A stretch of DNA of 64,000 nucleotides from positions 106,207 to 170,206 of the forward strand of contig CAVIAA010000001.1 of assembly GCA_963640685.1 (NCBI GenBank), in the 5' to 3' direction. Shown in pieces: positions 42,053-51,374 of this stretch. The position numbers and the translations under genes are program-made. The notes under the pieces were generated by a model, which ran no database searches, was not told where the DNA came from, and was given only the letters and a program-made list of their open reading frames with translations. The stretch comes from SFEL01 sp963640685 (GTDB lineage Bacteria > Bacillota > Clostridia > Christensenellales > CAG-138). The first letter of the stretch is position 1. Every line of letters starts with the position of its first letter.

Positions 42053-42547
42053 TTAGGCGGTGGGGGTCTGATCCTCACCCCAGTCCTTGCATACGTCTAC
42101 CCAGCCCCTTGAACGGGAGGCCCTTTCCAGTTCATCGCAGTTCAGCCTTACTGCGCTTGCGGCGCTGCCCGCAGCGGGGAAAACGGTTTCAAACCGCTTT
42201 AACGAAACGTCAAGGTATACCGGTATGTCCTCCGGCACGGCGAAGGGGCAAACGCCGCCGACCGCGTGGCCGGTATAGCACAGCGCGTCCTCGTGCGAGA
42301 GCATATGCGGTTTTGTTCCAAATTCGGAACGGTACTTTTTGTTGTCAACCTTCGCGTCTCCTGCCATGAGTATTAGCAGGCAGCCGCTCCCTTCGCTCTC
42401 AAAGGAAAGCGTCTTTGCAATCTGCGCGGGGATCACGCCAACGGCCTCCGCCGCCTCGGCAACGGTAGCCGTGGAAACATCAAACTCGCGAACTCTGTCC
42501 TCAAAGCCGTATTCCCTGAGGTAATTCCTTACTTTTTCTACGGACAT
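42053..42547 (-). CDS. YbaK/EbsC-family aminoacyl-tRNA deacylase
   Basis: Likely trans-editing enzyme that removes a wrong amino acid from tRNA(Pro) or a related tRNA. 164 residues; start at ATG 42547 after AAGGAG, with in-frame upstream codons lacking a site. The family features are AQIAKTLSFES with the conserved Lys, MAGDAKVDNKKYRSEFG and GHAVGGVCPFAVPEDIPVYLD. The exact subfamily (YbaK, ProX or others) is uncertain. Confidence 0.87.
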   Translation of the reverse strand: MSVEKVRNYLREYGFEDRVREFDVSTATVAEAAEAVGVIPAQIAKTLSFESEGSGCLLILMAGDAKVDNKKYRSEFGTKPHMLSHEDALCYTGHAVGGVCPFAVPEDIPVYLDVSLKRFETVFPAAGSAASAVRLNCDELERASRSRGWVDVCKDWGEDQTPTA

Positions 42548-42567
42548 ATATGCTCCTTCTGCGAAAA

Positions 42568-43902
42568 TCAGTACAGCGCGATGCCGTATGTGCTGCAAAT
42601 GCTGCTGCAAAGCTGCTCAACATACGGCGTTGCAGAATCCAGCGCTTCCTTGCTCTCGCTTTGTATGGCCTCCAGCAGCTGCGCCGCGGCTGCCTTGAGC
42701 GTTTCGTAGCTGCTTTGGTCAATTATCTCCCTGCAGTTGTTCAGCAGGCTGTATGCCTTGTTGTACGCCGCGGAAGCGCGGTTCAGCTCCTCGGCTATGA
42801 GCGCACGGTTCGCCTCGATCTGGGATGAAATATACTCAACGTCGTTTTCACTGTCCAGCGATACGCTCTGCCCCCAAACCTCCTGAACTATCTTCTCTAC
42901 TCTTGAAATATACAGACAGTAGCAATCCCTGCCCTGAATGTCCATCGCCTTGCCCTCGAGGGTGCAGCGGGAGAGCTGGCTCATATCCATCCTCAGCGCA
43001 ACGAGGGCTAAGGAGGATATCTGCTTCAGGTTGAGGTTCGTCATTATATTTGCCTCAACGGCGGAATATATCGACGGTATGTTGACTATCTGGTTCGTAT
43101 CCTTGAGCTGCTGAAGAATAGCCGTAAGCATACGCTGCTGCCTGTCTATTCTGGCAATATCGGACGAGCCCTTGCGCTGGCGGCAGTAATCCAGAACGCC
43201 CTGCCCGTCAAGGTGCTGCATGCCAGGGTGAAGCTCGCGCCCGTTCATCTTTACCTCGATGTCCACATCATAGTCGACCCCGCCCATTGCGTTTACTACT
43301 TCCTTGACGACATTCATATTGAATCCGCAGTAGTAGCCTATCTTTATCCCCATAAGCTTTTCAACAGTCGCAACGGTGTACTGGAAGCCGTTCTTCTGCG
43401 CGCCGCCGCCATCGGAAAATGCGCTGTTTATCTTGGAGTAGGGGTTGCTCGATTTTGCAAGGTTTCCGTTTGCGTTGTATATTTTAACATAGCTGTCCCT
43501 CGGTATCGAAACCATACAAACGTCGTTGTTCGAAAAGTCTATCGAAACGAGTATAATGGTATCCGTTCTGAAGGAGCCCCAGTTTTCTCTTTCCGTGCTT
43601 TCGTCAATGCCGAGGAGCAGTATGTTCGTTCTGTTGCTCATGAACTCGCTGTCCGCCTGACCGGAGAGCAGCGTTTCCTGATCCGGTGTGGCGGAGGGCT
43701 GCGTATTGGCAGGGTTCGGCGAAGGAGTGAGCACAGGCTCAGGCGTGCCCGTCGGCAGTGTGTCCTCAAAAAGAGCCTCCGGGTTGTTTATGTCGGTATA
43801 AAATTTCAGCGCAAATATAGCGCCCGCTGCGACCAGCGCAAGAACCGCTATAAGTATTATCGGCAGCTTTGAGCCGCTATTTTTTTTGCCCTTGTGTTCC
43901 AT
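42568..43902 (-). CDS. LytR-CpsA-Psr family cell wall ligase
   Basis: Membrane-anchored enzyme that attaches teichoic-acid-like or capsular polymers to peptidoglycan. 444 residues: short basic cytosolic tail, a membrane segment (about 15-32), a Pro/Thr/Ser-rich linker, then the LCP domain (about 90-280) with TNILLLGIDE, FRTDTIILVSID, MVSIPRDSYV, KINSAFSDGG, and DVDIEVKMNGREL. The C-terminal 150 residues are helical and not part of the LCP fold. Its promoter has TATAAT (complement of 43934-43939) but a poor -35. Confidence 0.92.
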   Translation of the reverse strand: MEHKGKKNSGSKLPIILIAVLALVAAGAIFALKFYTDINNPEALFEDTLPTGTPEPVLTPSPNPANTQPSATPDQETLLSGQADSEFMSNRTNILLLGIDESTERENWGSFRTDTIILVSIDFSNNDVCMVSIPRDSYVKIYNANGNLAKSSNPYSKINSAFSDGGGAQKNGFQYTVATVEKLMGIKIGYYCGFNMNVVKEVVNAMGGVDYDVDIEVKMNGRELHPGMQHLDGQGVLDYCRQRKGSSDIARIDRQQRMLTAILQQLKDTNQIVNIPSIYSAVEANIMTNLNLKQISSLALVALRMDMSQLSRCTLEGKAMDIQGRDCYCLYISRVEKIVQEVWGQSVSLDSENDVEYISSQIEANRALIAEELNRASAAYNKAYSLLNNCREIIDQSSYETLKAAAAQLLEAIQSESKEALDSATPYVEQLCSSICSTYGIALY

Positions 43903-43996
43903 ATCTCCGCTTCCTAAAATTTAAGCTCAGTATATTATACAACTTTGTTCGCCATATTTCTATAAATAATAAATTAACTTTGTCCATTTACAACCT

Positions 43997-44021
43997 AAAA
44001 AAGCCCGGCTTTTGCCGGGCC
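43997..44021 (-). terminator. terminator after proC
   Basis: Minus strand GGCCCGGC-AAAA-GCCGGGCT followed by TTTTT. Confidence 0.88.
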
Positions 44022-44046
44022 TGAAGTGCTTTGCATATGCTGAATA

Positions 44047-44835
44047 TTACAGCTCCCTTGATTTGTTCGTTGCGGCCTGAACGGCGTCTATCGCCGCGGC
44101 GCGGAAGCCCATTTCCTCAAGCACCTGACAGCCGGTTATGGTGGTTCCGCCGGGGGAGGATACCATATCCTTGAGCTGGGCAGGATGCATTCCGGTTTCA
44201 AGTATCATCTTAGCGGTGCCCATGACCGTCTGCGCGGCAAGGCGGTAAGCGGTTGCGCGGGGCAGCCCCTCGAGGACGCCGCCGTCGCCAAGCGCCTCGA
44301 TAAACTCCGCAACGAAGGCGGGGCCGGAGCCGGAAAGCCCGCATGCGGTGTCGATAAGATGCTCATTCATCCATTCAACTATGCCGATGGAGCTGAACAG
44401 CTTCTCGGCAAAGGCCTTTTCCTCGGCGTTCAGGTCAGTTTCGCTGCAAAGGGCGAAGGCACCTGCGTTAACGAGTGCAGGGGTGTTGGGCATTGTGCGC
44501 AGAACGCGGATATTGCCCGCTATCATCTTGCGGAGCCGCTCGGAGGTCACGCCCGCCATTATGGATATGACGGCCTTGCCGTCCATGCTGTTCTTGAATC
44601 CCTCCAGAGCGGGGGCGGCATACTGCGGCTTCACCGCGACTATGACGATATCCGCGGCAATGCCCAGCGCCTCGTTGTCGGCAACGATATTGCAGCCGAG
44701 GGCGGCATATTTCTCCTTTATCTTATCCGACATATCGGATATATAGACCTGCTTGGGGTCGAGAACGCCGGCGTTCATTGCTCCGGAAAGTATCGCGCCG
44801 CCCATTGCGCCCGCGCCGAGAAAACCAATCTTCAT
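44047..44835 (-). CDS. proC: pyrroline-5-carboxylate reductase
   Basis: Reduces 1-pyrroline-5-carboxylate to L-proline with NAD(P)H. 262 residues with the dinucleotide loop GFLGAGAMGGAILSG, KPQYAAPAL, LRTMPNTPALVNAG, and DTACGLSGSGPAFVAEFIEAL, SSPGGTTITG at the active site. Being directly downstream of hypD, it most likely reduces the product of hydroxyproline dehydration, beyond proline biosynthesis. Confidence 0.97.
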   Translation of the reverse strand: MKIGFLGAGAMGGAILSGAMNAGVLDPKQVYISDMSDKIKEKYAALGCNIVADNEALGIAADIVIVAVKPQYAAPALEGFKNSMDGKAVISIMAGVTSERLRKMIAGNIRVLRTMPNTPALVNAGAFALCSETDLNAEEKAFAEKLFSSIGIVEWMNEHLIDTACGLSGSGPAFVAEFIEALGDGGVLEGLPRATAYRLAAQTVMGTAKMILETGMHPAQLKDMVSSPGGTTITGCQVLEEMGFRAAAIDAVQAATNKSREL

Positions 44836-44897
44836 GATGCTGTCCTCCTGTATACTTTGGTTAATTTAATAATAAACGATTGTTTAAAAAGCACTTT

Positions 44898-44914
44898 GGG
44901 GGGCAGAGCCCCCC
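44898..44914. repeat. GC hairpin between hypD and proC
   Basis: GGGGGGC-AGA-GCCCCCC. On the minus strand it is followed by AAAGTGCTTTTT, so it may partly end transcription or stabilise the hypD message and set the hypD:proC ratio. Confidence 0.6.
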
Positions 44915-44934
44915 GGATTAAAAGCAAATTTGTT

Positions 44935-47358
44935 TTAGCAGCCGCAGCCGTTCTTGGGATATTCGGCATCTACGTCGGAATACCCGTCAAAGCTCTGCTC
45001 GGTGCGGTTGATTATCTCGTCCTGAAGCTCCTTGCTCAGGTTGCGGAAGTGGTCGCTGTATCCCGCAACGCGAACGATGAGATCCTTGTACTCCTCGGGG
45101 TTAGCCTGAGCGGCGAGCAGCGTCTTCCTGTCGATAACGTTGAACTGAATGTGGTGACCGTCCATATTGAAATAGGCGCGAACGAGGTTCGCCATCTGGT
45201 CAAGGCCGGTCTCTCCCGCAACAACTGAGGGGGTGAACTTCTGGTTAAGCAGCGTTCCGCCGGTTGCAAGGTGATCCATCTTGGCGCAGGAGTTGATAAC
45301 GCCGGTGGGACCGTAAATATCCGCGCCCTTTTCGGGGGATATGCCCTCGGAGACCGGCTTATGCGCAAGGCGGCCGTTCGGGGAGGCGTTCATTACCTCG
45401 CCGAAGTAAACGTGGCAGGTGGTGGGCAGCATGTTTATGCGGTAGCTGCCGCCCTTGGTGTTGGGCCTGCCGGTAACGCAGCTGCGGTAATACTCGAATA
45501 TCTCCTTCATGAGGGAATCTGCATAGTCGTCATCGTTGCCGTACTTGGGGGTCTTGTGAGTAACAAGGTGGTATATGCGGTCGTAGCCCTCAAAGTTATG
45601 ATCCAGCGCCTCGATAAGCTCCTCCATGGTGAAGTTGTGGTTATCGAAGCAGTTGTACTTGATGGCGGCGAGGCTGTCGGTGATGGTGCCTATGCCAACG
45701 CCCTGAATGTAGTTTATGTTGTACCTTGCGCCGCCGGCGTTGTAATCCTTGCCCTTCTTTATGCAGTCGTTGGTCAGTATGGAGAGGAAAGGAGCAGGCA
45801 TATACTTGGCGAATATCTGCTCAATGACGTTGCTGCCGTTTACCTTGATATCCACGAAGTACTTTATCTGCTTCTTGTAAGCCTCAAAGAACTCCTCGTA
45901 GCTCTTGAAATCCTTTGCGTAACCGGTATGCAGGCCGAGCTGGTGCCCGCCAACGTGGTCATAGCCGTCGTAAAGGGTAAGCTCAAGTATCTTGGGCAGG
46001 TTGAAGTAGCCCTGAAGTATATATGCCTCGTTGCCGAAGGCACCGGTCTCAACGCAGCCGGAGGTTCCGCCCTTGCGCGCGTCGTCAAGCGACTTGCCGG
46101 CGTTCATAAGCTCGGATACTATGGCCTCGGTGTTGTAGAAGGCAGGCTGTCCCCAGCCCTTGCGAGATATCTCGCAGGCGCGCTTGAGAAACTTGCGCGG
46201 GGTCTTGCGGCTTATCTGAACATTGCTGGAGGGCTGGAGCAGCTTCATCTCGTCCATGCAGTCAAGTATCATGTAGCTGACCTCGTTTACACCGTCCTTG
46301 CCGTCCTCGGTTATGCCGCCGGTGTTGATGTTTGCAAAGTCGGTATATGTACTGCTCTCCTTTAGGGTTATGCCGACCTTTGGGGGAGCGGGCTGGTTGT
46401 TGAACTTTACCCAGAGGCACTCGAGCAGCTCCAGTGCGCCGTCGCGGTCAATGCGGCCGTTTTCCACATCGTCTACATAGAAGGGGTTGAGGTGCTGATC
46501 CAGCCTGCCCGGGGAGTAAGCGTCCCAAGGGTTGAGCTCGCTGGTAACGCCTATGTGAACGAACCAATACTGCTGTATCGCCTGCCAGAAGGTCTTTGCC
46601 TTGTGCGCGGGCACCCAGCGGCAGTTTTCTGCGATCTGGAGCAGCTCTGCCTTGCGCTTTTCATTGGTTTCCTTTGCCGCCATTTCCTCTGCAAGGTCGG
46701 CATAGCGGTTTGCAAGGAGTATTATCGCGTCGCAGTCGATGAGCATCGCGTTGAGCTGGCAGCGCTTGTCGTAGGCCTCCATGTCGTTGAGAAAGTCAAG
46801 GTTGGCGATGGCGTCTTCGATGTCCTTTTTGTAATCGAGAAAGCCCTTTTCGAATATCTTACGGGAGCCAACGGTGTGCCCCGGGCCGCGCTGCTCCATG
46901 AACTCGGTGAATATGCCGGATTCATATGCCAGCTTCCATTCGGGGGTCATGGATTCGAGTATCCTGTGGCGGGTGCTGCGGTTCTCCCAGTATGGTATTA
47001 TGACCTCCTCCTGGAGCTTAATGTCCTCGTCGGTCACGGTGAAGTTAATGAGCTCGCGGTCGTTCATGACGTGCATGTCTTGTATGGTATGGCAGCAAAG
47101 CTCGGGGAAGGTGGGCGCGGCCTGTGCGGTGTCGCCCTTTTCGCCGACGATCAGCTCGCCGTCCGCGATTTCGATGGTCTTGTGCTGAAAATAATACTTG
47201 AGCGCCGTCGCCCTCATTTCGGGAACAGACATTGAACCGTCATAGAGTTTATACGCCTCTGTCATCAGCCTTGCGCGCTCCATGTAGATGTGTGGCTGAG
47301 TCTCAACGCTCTGCTTGCGCAGCATTCTGACTCTTTCGTTCATTCCGCGTTCTTCCAT
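44935..47358 (-). CDS. hypD: trans-4-hydroxy-L-proline dehydratase (glycyl radical enzyme)
   Basis: Oxygen-sensitive radical enzyme converting trans-4-hydroxy-L-proline to 1-pyrroline-5-carboxylate. 807 residues. The catalytic Cys is in GTSGCVETG (about residue 435) and the glycyl radical Gly in RVAGYSD (about 766), positions nearly identical to those I recall for Clostridioides difficile HypD. EMRATALKYYFQ, WGQPAFYNTEAIV and GRTEQ-like NRTEQSF support this over pyruvate formate-lyase or diol dehydratases. It carries about 17 extra residues at the C-terminus ending in GCGC. ATG follows GGAGG by 7 bases. The activase hypE is upstream and proC downstream. Confidence 0.95.
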   Translation of the reverse strand: MEERGMNERVRMLRKQSVETQPHIYMERARLMTEAYKLYDGSMSVPEMRATALKYYFQHKTIEIADGELIVGEKGDTAQAAPTFPELCCHTIQDMHVMNDRELINFTVTDEDIKLQEEVIIPYWENRSTRHRILESMTPEWKLAYESGIFTEFMEQRGPGHTVGSRKIFEKGFLDYKKDIEDAIANLDFLNDMEAYDKRCQLNAMLIDCDAIILLANRYADLAEEMAAKETNEKRKAELLQIAENCRWVPAHKAKTFWQAIQQYWFVHIGVTSELNPWDAYSPGRLDQHLNPFYVDDVENGRIDRDGALELLECLWVKFNNQPAPPKVGITLKESSTYTDFANINTGGITEDGKDGVNEVSYMILDCMDEMKLLQPSSNVQISRKTPRKFLKRACEISRKGWGQPAFYNTEAIVSELMNAGKSLDDARKGGTSGCVETGAFGNEAYILQGYFNLPKILELTLYDGYDHVGGHQLGLHTGYAKDFKSYEEFFEAYKKQIKYFVDIKVNGSNVIEQIFAKYMPAPFLSILTNDCIKKGKDYNAGGARYNINYIQGVGIGTITDSLAAIKYNCFDNHNFTMEELIEALDHNFEGYDRIYHLVTHKTPKYGNDDDYADSLMKEIFEYYRSCVTGRPNTKGGSYRINMLPTTCHVYFGEVMNASPNGRLAHKPVSEGISPEKGADIYGPTGVINSCAKMDHLATGGTLLNQKFTPSVVAGETGLDQMANLVRAYFNMDGHHIQFNVIDRKTLLAAQANPEEYKDLIVRVAGYSDHFRNLSKELQDEIINRTEQSFDGYSDVDAEYPKNGCGC

Positions 47359-47361
47359 TTG

Positions 47362-48279
47362 TTAACCTCCTATTTTTGTGTTGTTGTAGCCGTTTTGGTT
47401 AAAGAGCTGTACAAGCTCCTGAAGGTGTGCTGAGGATGGGGGAGCAAAGCCGTAGTCGTTCCTTTCCTTGCCGAGCTTTTCCAGCTTATCCTGACCGAGC
47501 TCGTGATACGGCAGCAGGTTCACCTGCCGCACCGGAACGGAATTATCCCGAAGGAATGCGATTACTCTCAGCATATCCTCATCCGAGTCGTTCAGGCCGG
47601 CGATGAGCGGCATGCGGATGTATATTTTTGCGCCGGCCTTGCCGAGCCTTGCAAGGTTATCGAGTATCAGCCTGTTGCTGACGCGGGTGTTTGCCTTATG
47701 CACCTCGTCGTTTATCGCCTTTATGTCATAGAGGAAAACATCGGTATACGGCAGTATCCGCTCGTAGTTCTCGTACGGCGCAAAGCCGCAGGTGTCGATG
47801 TATACCGAATGACCCCTGTCGTGCAGCCGCTTTGCAAGCTCGGCCACATAGTCCATATCCTGCGCCATTACCTCGCCGCCGGAAAGCGTCACGCCGCCGC
47901 CGGATTCCTCCCAGTACATCTTGTCCTTTTCCAGAACCTTTATGAGCTCCTTCAGCTCATATGCCCTGCCGGATATCGTGCGCGCCTCGTTGTAGCATTC
48001 GTCAACGCATTCTCCGCAGCGGATGCACTTTTCCCTGTCTGTTACGGATACGCCGTCGGCATTTAGAGCTATCGCATGCTCGGGGCAAAGCTCAACGCAC
48101 CGCCCGCAGCCGGAGCAGCGGTCGGGGTTGCGCATAGGCTCGGCGCCAAATTCCTGCGTCTCTGGGTTATGGCACCAGCGGCAGGCCATATTGCAGCCCT
48201 TGAAGAAAACGGTGGTGCGTATACCGTCGCCATCGTGTATGGAGTAGCGCTGTATGTTGGTTATAAGGGGTAATTTCAT
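47362..48279 (-). CDS. hypE: HypD-activating radical SAM enzyme
   Basis: Radical SAM activase that installs the glycyl radical on HypD. 305 residues. CNMACRWC holds the CxxxCxxC SAM cluster; two more [4Fe-4S] clusters are offered by CSGCGRCVELCP and CIRCGECVDECY in the ferredoxin-like insertion. SGGEVMAQ is the SAM-binding GGE-like motif. I start at ATG 48279 (MKLPLITNIQRYSIHDG), after GGAGGAAAACC; the upstream frame has no ribosome site. First gene of hypE-hypD-proC. Confidence 0.94.
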   Translation of the reverse strand: MKLPLITNIQRYSIHDGDGIRTTVFFKGCNMACRWCHNPETQEFGAEPMRNPDRCSGCGRCVELCPEHAIALNADGVSVTDREKCIRCGECVDECYNEARTISGRAYELKELIKVLEKDKMYWEESGGGVTLSGGEVMAQDMDYVAELAKRLHDRGHSVYIDTCGFAPYENYERILPYTDVFLYDIKAINDEVHKANTRVSNRLILDNLARLGKAGAKIYIRMPLIAGLNDSDEDMLRVIAFLRDNSVPVRQVNLLPYHELGQDKLEKLGKERNDYGFAPPSSAHLQELVQLFNQNGYNNTKIGG

Positions 48280-48400
48280 GGTTTTCCTCCGCAAAAAAAG
48301 GCGACGTACAGGCGGCAGGCGCATTGATGCGCGCAAGTGCCATAATAGAGTTGCATTCTTACGTTAAATATTATACAATTAAAATTACCATAATAAAACT

Positions 48401-48424
48401 GAATGTTTGTAATGTGAGACATTC
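48401..48424. promoter_or_regulatory. LysR-type operator candidate between hypE and its regulator
   Basis: GAATGT (48401-48406) and ACATTC (48419-48424) form an inverted repeat with 12 bases between, and the classic LysR T-N11-A spacing is met by T48407 and A48419. A nested AATGT-GAG-ACATT (48411-48423) is a second dyad. A minus-strand TATAAT for hypE stands about 25 bases away. Confidence 0.6.
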
Positions 48425-48444
48425 CAAAAATACATGAGGTACAT

Positions 48445-49338
48445 ATGAGCCTGAAGAAATACAGGGCACTGGTTGAAACGATAGAGCTCGGCAGCCTTAC
48501 CAAGGCGGCGGAGAAGCTAAACTATACCCAGCCCGGCATAAGCCACATGATACTTTCACTGGAGGATGAATTTGGCTTTCCGCTGCTCGTTCGCGGCAAA
48601 AACGGCGTTTTGCCGACGCAGGAGGCGGAGAAGCTTATGGTATATCTGCGCCAGATAGTGAGCGGCGAGGAAAAGCTTCGAGAGGAGGTGAGCCGTATAC
48701 ACGGTGCGGATGTAGGCAGCATACGCATCGGCTGCTTCTTCAGCCTCTCGATACACCTTTTGCCGAGCATCGTTGCCGAGTTCACCGAGCTGTACCCGGG
48801 AATAGAGCTTCAGCTGTACGTTGGCGAGCACGGCGAAATATGCAGGTGGATGCATCAGGGAAAGATAGATATGGCGTTCATGTCGCTGCCGGTGCCGGAG
48901 GAATTCAGCTTTACTCCGCTCTTCAACGACCCCATATATGCGGTGCTTCCCGCGGGGCATCCGCTTGCGAAAAAAAAGACAGTAACGCCGGCGGAGCTGG
49001 TGTGTTATCCCTTTATTCTGCAACATCAGGGCTCTGACGAGGATGCTAACCGGGTGCTGGACAGCGAGGGGCTAAAGCCAAACGTCCGCTTTCGCGTCAG
49101 GGGAGACGAGGCGATACAGTCCATGATAGCAAAGGGGCTCGGGGTGTCAATAGTGCCGGAGCTCGTGCTTTCGCGGCGGCCGGAGGGAATCGAGCTGAGG
49201 CCGTTTGAGCCGGAATATCACAGGGTGCTGGGCATCGTTTTGCCGGAGGGAGGCGGGAGCGCCCCCGCAATAAGCAGGCTCATGGAATTTGTGCAGGAAT
49301 ACTGCCGCAGAGAGGAAATGGATAAACAGGGCAAATAA
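48445..49338 (+). CDS. LysR-family regulator, probable hydroxyproline-gene controller
   Basis: 297 residues: N-terminal helix-turn-helix (GSLTKAAEKLNYTQPGISHMILSLEDEFGF) and a periplasmic-binding-like effector domain (VGSIRIGCFFSLSIHLLPSIVAEF, KIDMAFMSLP, GDEAIQSMIAKGLGVSIVPELVL). It is divergent from hypE-hypD-proC with an inverted repeat in between, which makes those genes the likely target. The effector could be hydroxyproline, but this is inferred from context alone. Confidence 0.88.
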   Translation: MSLKKYRALVETIELGSLTKAAEKLNYTQPGISHMILSLEDEFGFPLLVRGKNGVLPTQEAEKLMVYLRQIVSGEEKLREEVSRIHGADVGSIRIGCFFSLSIHLLPSIVAEFTELYPGIELQLYVGEHGEICRWMHQGKIDMAFMSLPVPEEFSFTPLFNDPIYAVLPAGHPLAKKKTVTPAELVCYPFILQHQGSDEDANRVLDSEGLKPNVRFRVRGDEAIQSMIAKGLGVSIVPELVLSRRPEGIELRPFEPEYHRVLGIVLPEGGGSAPAISRLMEFVQEYCRREEMDKQGK

Positions 49339-49405
49339 TATATGGAAATAACCGCCGGCGTGTTGTAGAATATCATAGAATGTGCCGAAAAGCGGGGGGA
49401 GAGCA

Positions 49406-50083
49406 ATGAAGGAAAGCAAAGAGGAGAGAAATACGCGCCTGAACAACGCGCTTGCGGCGCTCGCTGCGACGTATCCCGATGCAAAACCGCAGCTTGAATT
49501 TAACGATCCCTTTGAGCTGCTGATAGCAACTATGCTCTCTGCCCAGTGTACCGATAAGCGGGTGAATATGGTGACCGCAAGCCTGTTTCCGGCTCTCGGC
49601 ACGCCGGAAAAGCTCGCTTATGCCGATGTGGATGAGGTGATATCCTACATACGCGGCTGCGGCCTTTTCAACACCAAGGCGCGCAACCTGGTTGCCATGG
49701 CAAGGGTAATACACGAGCAGTACGGCGACAAGGTGCCAAAGGATCGTGACACGCTCATGAAGCTGCCAGGAGTTGGGCGAAAAACGGCGAATGTGGTGGT
49801 CTCAAATGCCTTTGGTGTGCCGGCAATAGCGGTGGATACTCACGTTTTCAGGGTGGCTAACCGCATTGGGCTTGCGGAGGCCAAAACCGTTGAGGAGACC
49901 GAAAGGCAGCTCATGGAGAACATACCGATGAAGAGCTGGTCTAAGGCTCACCACTGGATAATTTACCACGGCAGGCAGGTATGCTCGGCGCGCAAGCCGA
50001 ATTGCGGAGCATGCACCGTAAGAGAATATTGCCGGACATATATAGAGGGAAATACGGACACGAAGGTCACCGAAAGGAAATAG
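49406..50083 (+). CDS. nth: endonuclease III (DNA glycosylase/AP lyase)
   Basis: Removes oxidised pyrimidines. 225 residues: HhH motif KLPGVGRKTANVVVSNAFG with the catalytic Lys, VDTHVFRVANRIGL with the catalytic Asp, and the C-terminal [4Fe-4S] loop CSARKPNCGACTVREYC with C-x6-C-x2-C-x5-C spacing. I prefer ATG 49406 after GGGGGAGAG. obg follows one base after the stop codon. Confidence 0.97.
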   Translation: MKESKEERNTRLNNALAALAATYPDAKPQLEFNDPFELLIATMLSAQCTDKRVNMVTASLFPALGTPEKLAYADVDEVISYIRGCGLFNTKARNLVAMARVIHEQYGDKVPKDRDTLMKLPGVGRKTANVVVSNAFGVPAIAVDTHVFRVANRIGLAEAKTVEETERQLMENIPMKSWSKAHHWIIYHGRQVCSARKPNCGACTVREYCRTYIEGNTDTKVTERK

Positions 50084-50084
50084 T

Positions 50085-51356
50085 ATGCAGTTTGTAGACA
50101 AGGCGAGGATATTTATAAAGGCTGGCGACGGCGGCGATGGCTGCTCCAGCTTCCATAGAGAGAAGTACGTTGCGCAGGGCGGGCCGGACGGCGGCGACGG
50201 CGGCAGGGGCGGAAGCATTATCTTCCTTGCCGACCCCAACATGAATACGCTGCTGGATTTTAAGTTTTCACGCCACTTTAGGGCAGAACGGGGTGAAAAC
50301 GGCAGAGCCAAGAACTCGCGCGGCAAAAATGGACAGGATATCATAATAAAGGTGCCGATAGGAACCCTTGTGCGCGAGGTCGAGACCGGCAAGATAGTTG
50401 CGGATATGAATAAACCGGGCAGGAAAAAGACGGTTCTGCACGGCGGCAGGGGAGGGTGCGGAAACGCCCGCTTTGCAACGCCGACGAGGCAGGCGCCGAA
50501 GTTCTCGCAGCCTGGACAAAAGACGGCGGAGCACGAGGTAGAGCTGGAGCTTAAGACCATTGCGGACGTTGGCCTAGTCGGGCTGCCGAATGTCGGCAAG
50601 AGCACGATACTCTCGGTGCTGACCAGCGCAAAGCCTAAGATCGCGAACTACCACTTTACCACGCTTACGCCGAACCTCGGTGTCGTTAAGCGCTACGGCG
50701 ACAGCTTTGTCCTTGCGGATATTCCCGGTCTTATCGAAGGAGCCGCGGAGGGAGCGGGGCTTGGACACGACTTTTTGAGGCATATTGAGCGAACCCGAAT
50801 GCTGGTGCATGTCGTGGATATGTCCGGTTGCGAGGGACGTGATCCTATCGAGGATTACCGACAGATAAATGCCGAGCTTACAAAGTTCAGCGAGAGCCTC
50901 GGCCGGCTGCCGCAGCTGATTGCCGCGAACAAAATGGATATAACCGGTGCGGAGGATAACCTTGAGCTGTTCAAGATGGAGCTGGACGACCCGAACGCTA
51001 AGATATTTCCCGTATCCGCTGCAACAGTATCCGGCTTTGATGCGCTGCTTGATGAGATAGTAAGGACGCTTGCAACGCTGCCGAAGCCGCTCGAATACGA
51101 CGAGGACGAGCTCATTGAAAGCTACAAGTACGAGCCGGGTTACGAGATCACCATTGGCGATGACGGAGCGTATGAGTTGACCGGCGGCACGATAGATTAC
51201 CTTCTCGATACCACCTACGCCGAGGACGACGAATCAATGCGCCGCTTTCAACAGTTCCTTATAAAAGAAGGCATAATCGATGCACTGCGGGAGCGGGGGG
51301 CTACCGAGGAAAGCACCATACGCATGGGCGAATGGGAATTTGATTTTATAGAATAG
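50085..51356 (+). CDS. obg: GTPase Obg/CgtA
   Basis: Ribosome-associated GTPase for 50S assembly and stress responses. 423 residues: glycine-rich Obg fold at the N-terminus (FIKAGDGGDGCSSFHREK), G domain with GLPNVGKSTILS (P-loop), TTLTPNLG, DIPGLIEGAAEGAGLG and NKMDI, and the C-terminal OCT domain found in Gram-positive Obg (about 345-423). Overlapping ribosome site with the end of nth. Confidence 0.98.
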   Translation: MQFVDKARIFIKAGDGGDGCSSFHREKYVAQGGPDGGDGGRGGSIIFLADPNMNTLLDFKFSRHFRAERGENGRAKNSRGKNGQDIIIKVPIGTLVREVETGKIVADMNKPGRKKTVLHGGRGGCGNARFATPTRQAPKFSQPGQKTAEHEVELELKTIADVGLVGLPNVGKSTILSVLTSAKPKIANYHFTTLTPNLGVVKRYGDSFVLADIPGLIEGAAEGAGLGHDFLRHIERTRMLVHVVDMSGCEGRDPIEDYRQINAELTKFSESLGRLPQLIAANKMDITGAEDNLELFKMELDDPNAKIFPVSAATVSGFDALLDEIVRTLATLPKPLEYDEDELIESYKYEPGYEITIGDDGAYELTGGTIDYLLDTTYAEDDESMRRFQQFLIKEGIIDALRERGATEESTIRMGEWEFDFIE

Positions 51357-51374
51357 AAGAGGGAGAGGAACAAT

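Noticed and set aside
45271..46365. 364-codon plus-strand open frame inside hypD
   Set aside because: Antisense to a well-matched glycyl radical enzyme; the translation shows no known motif.
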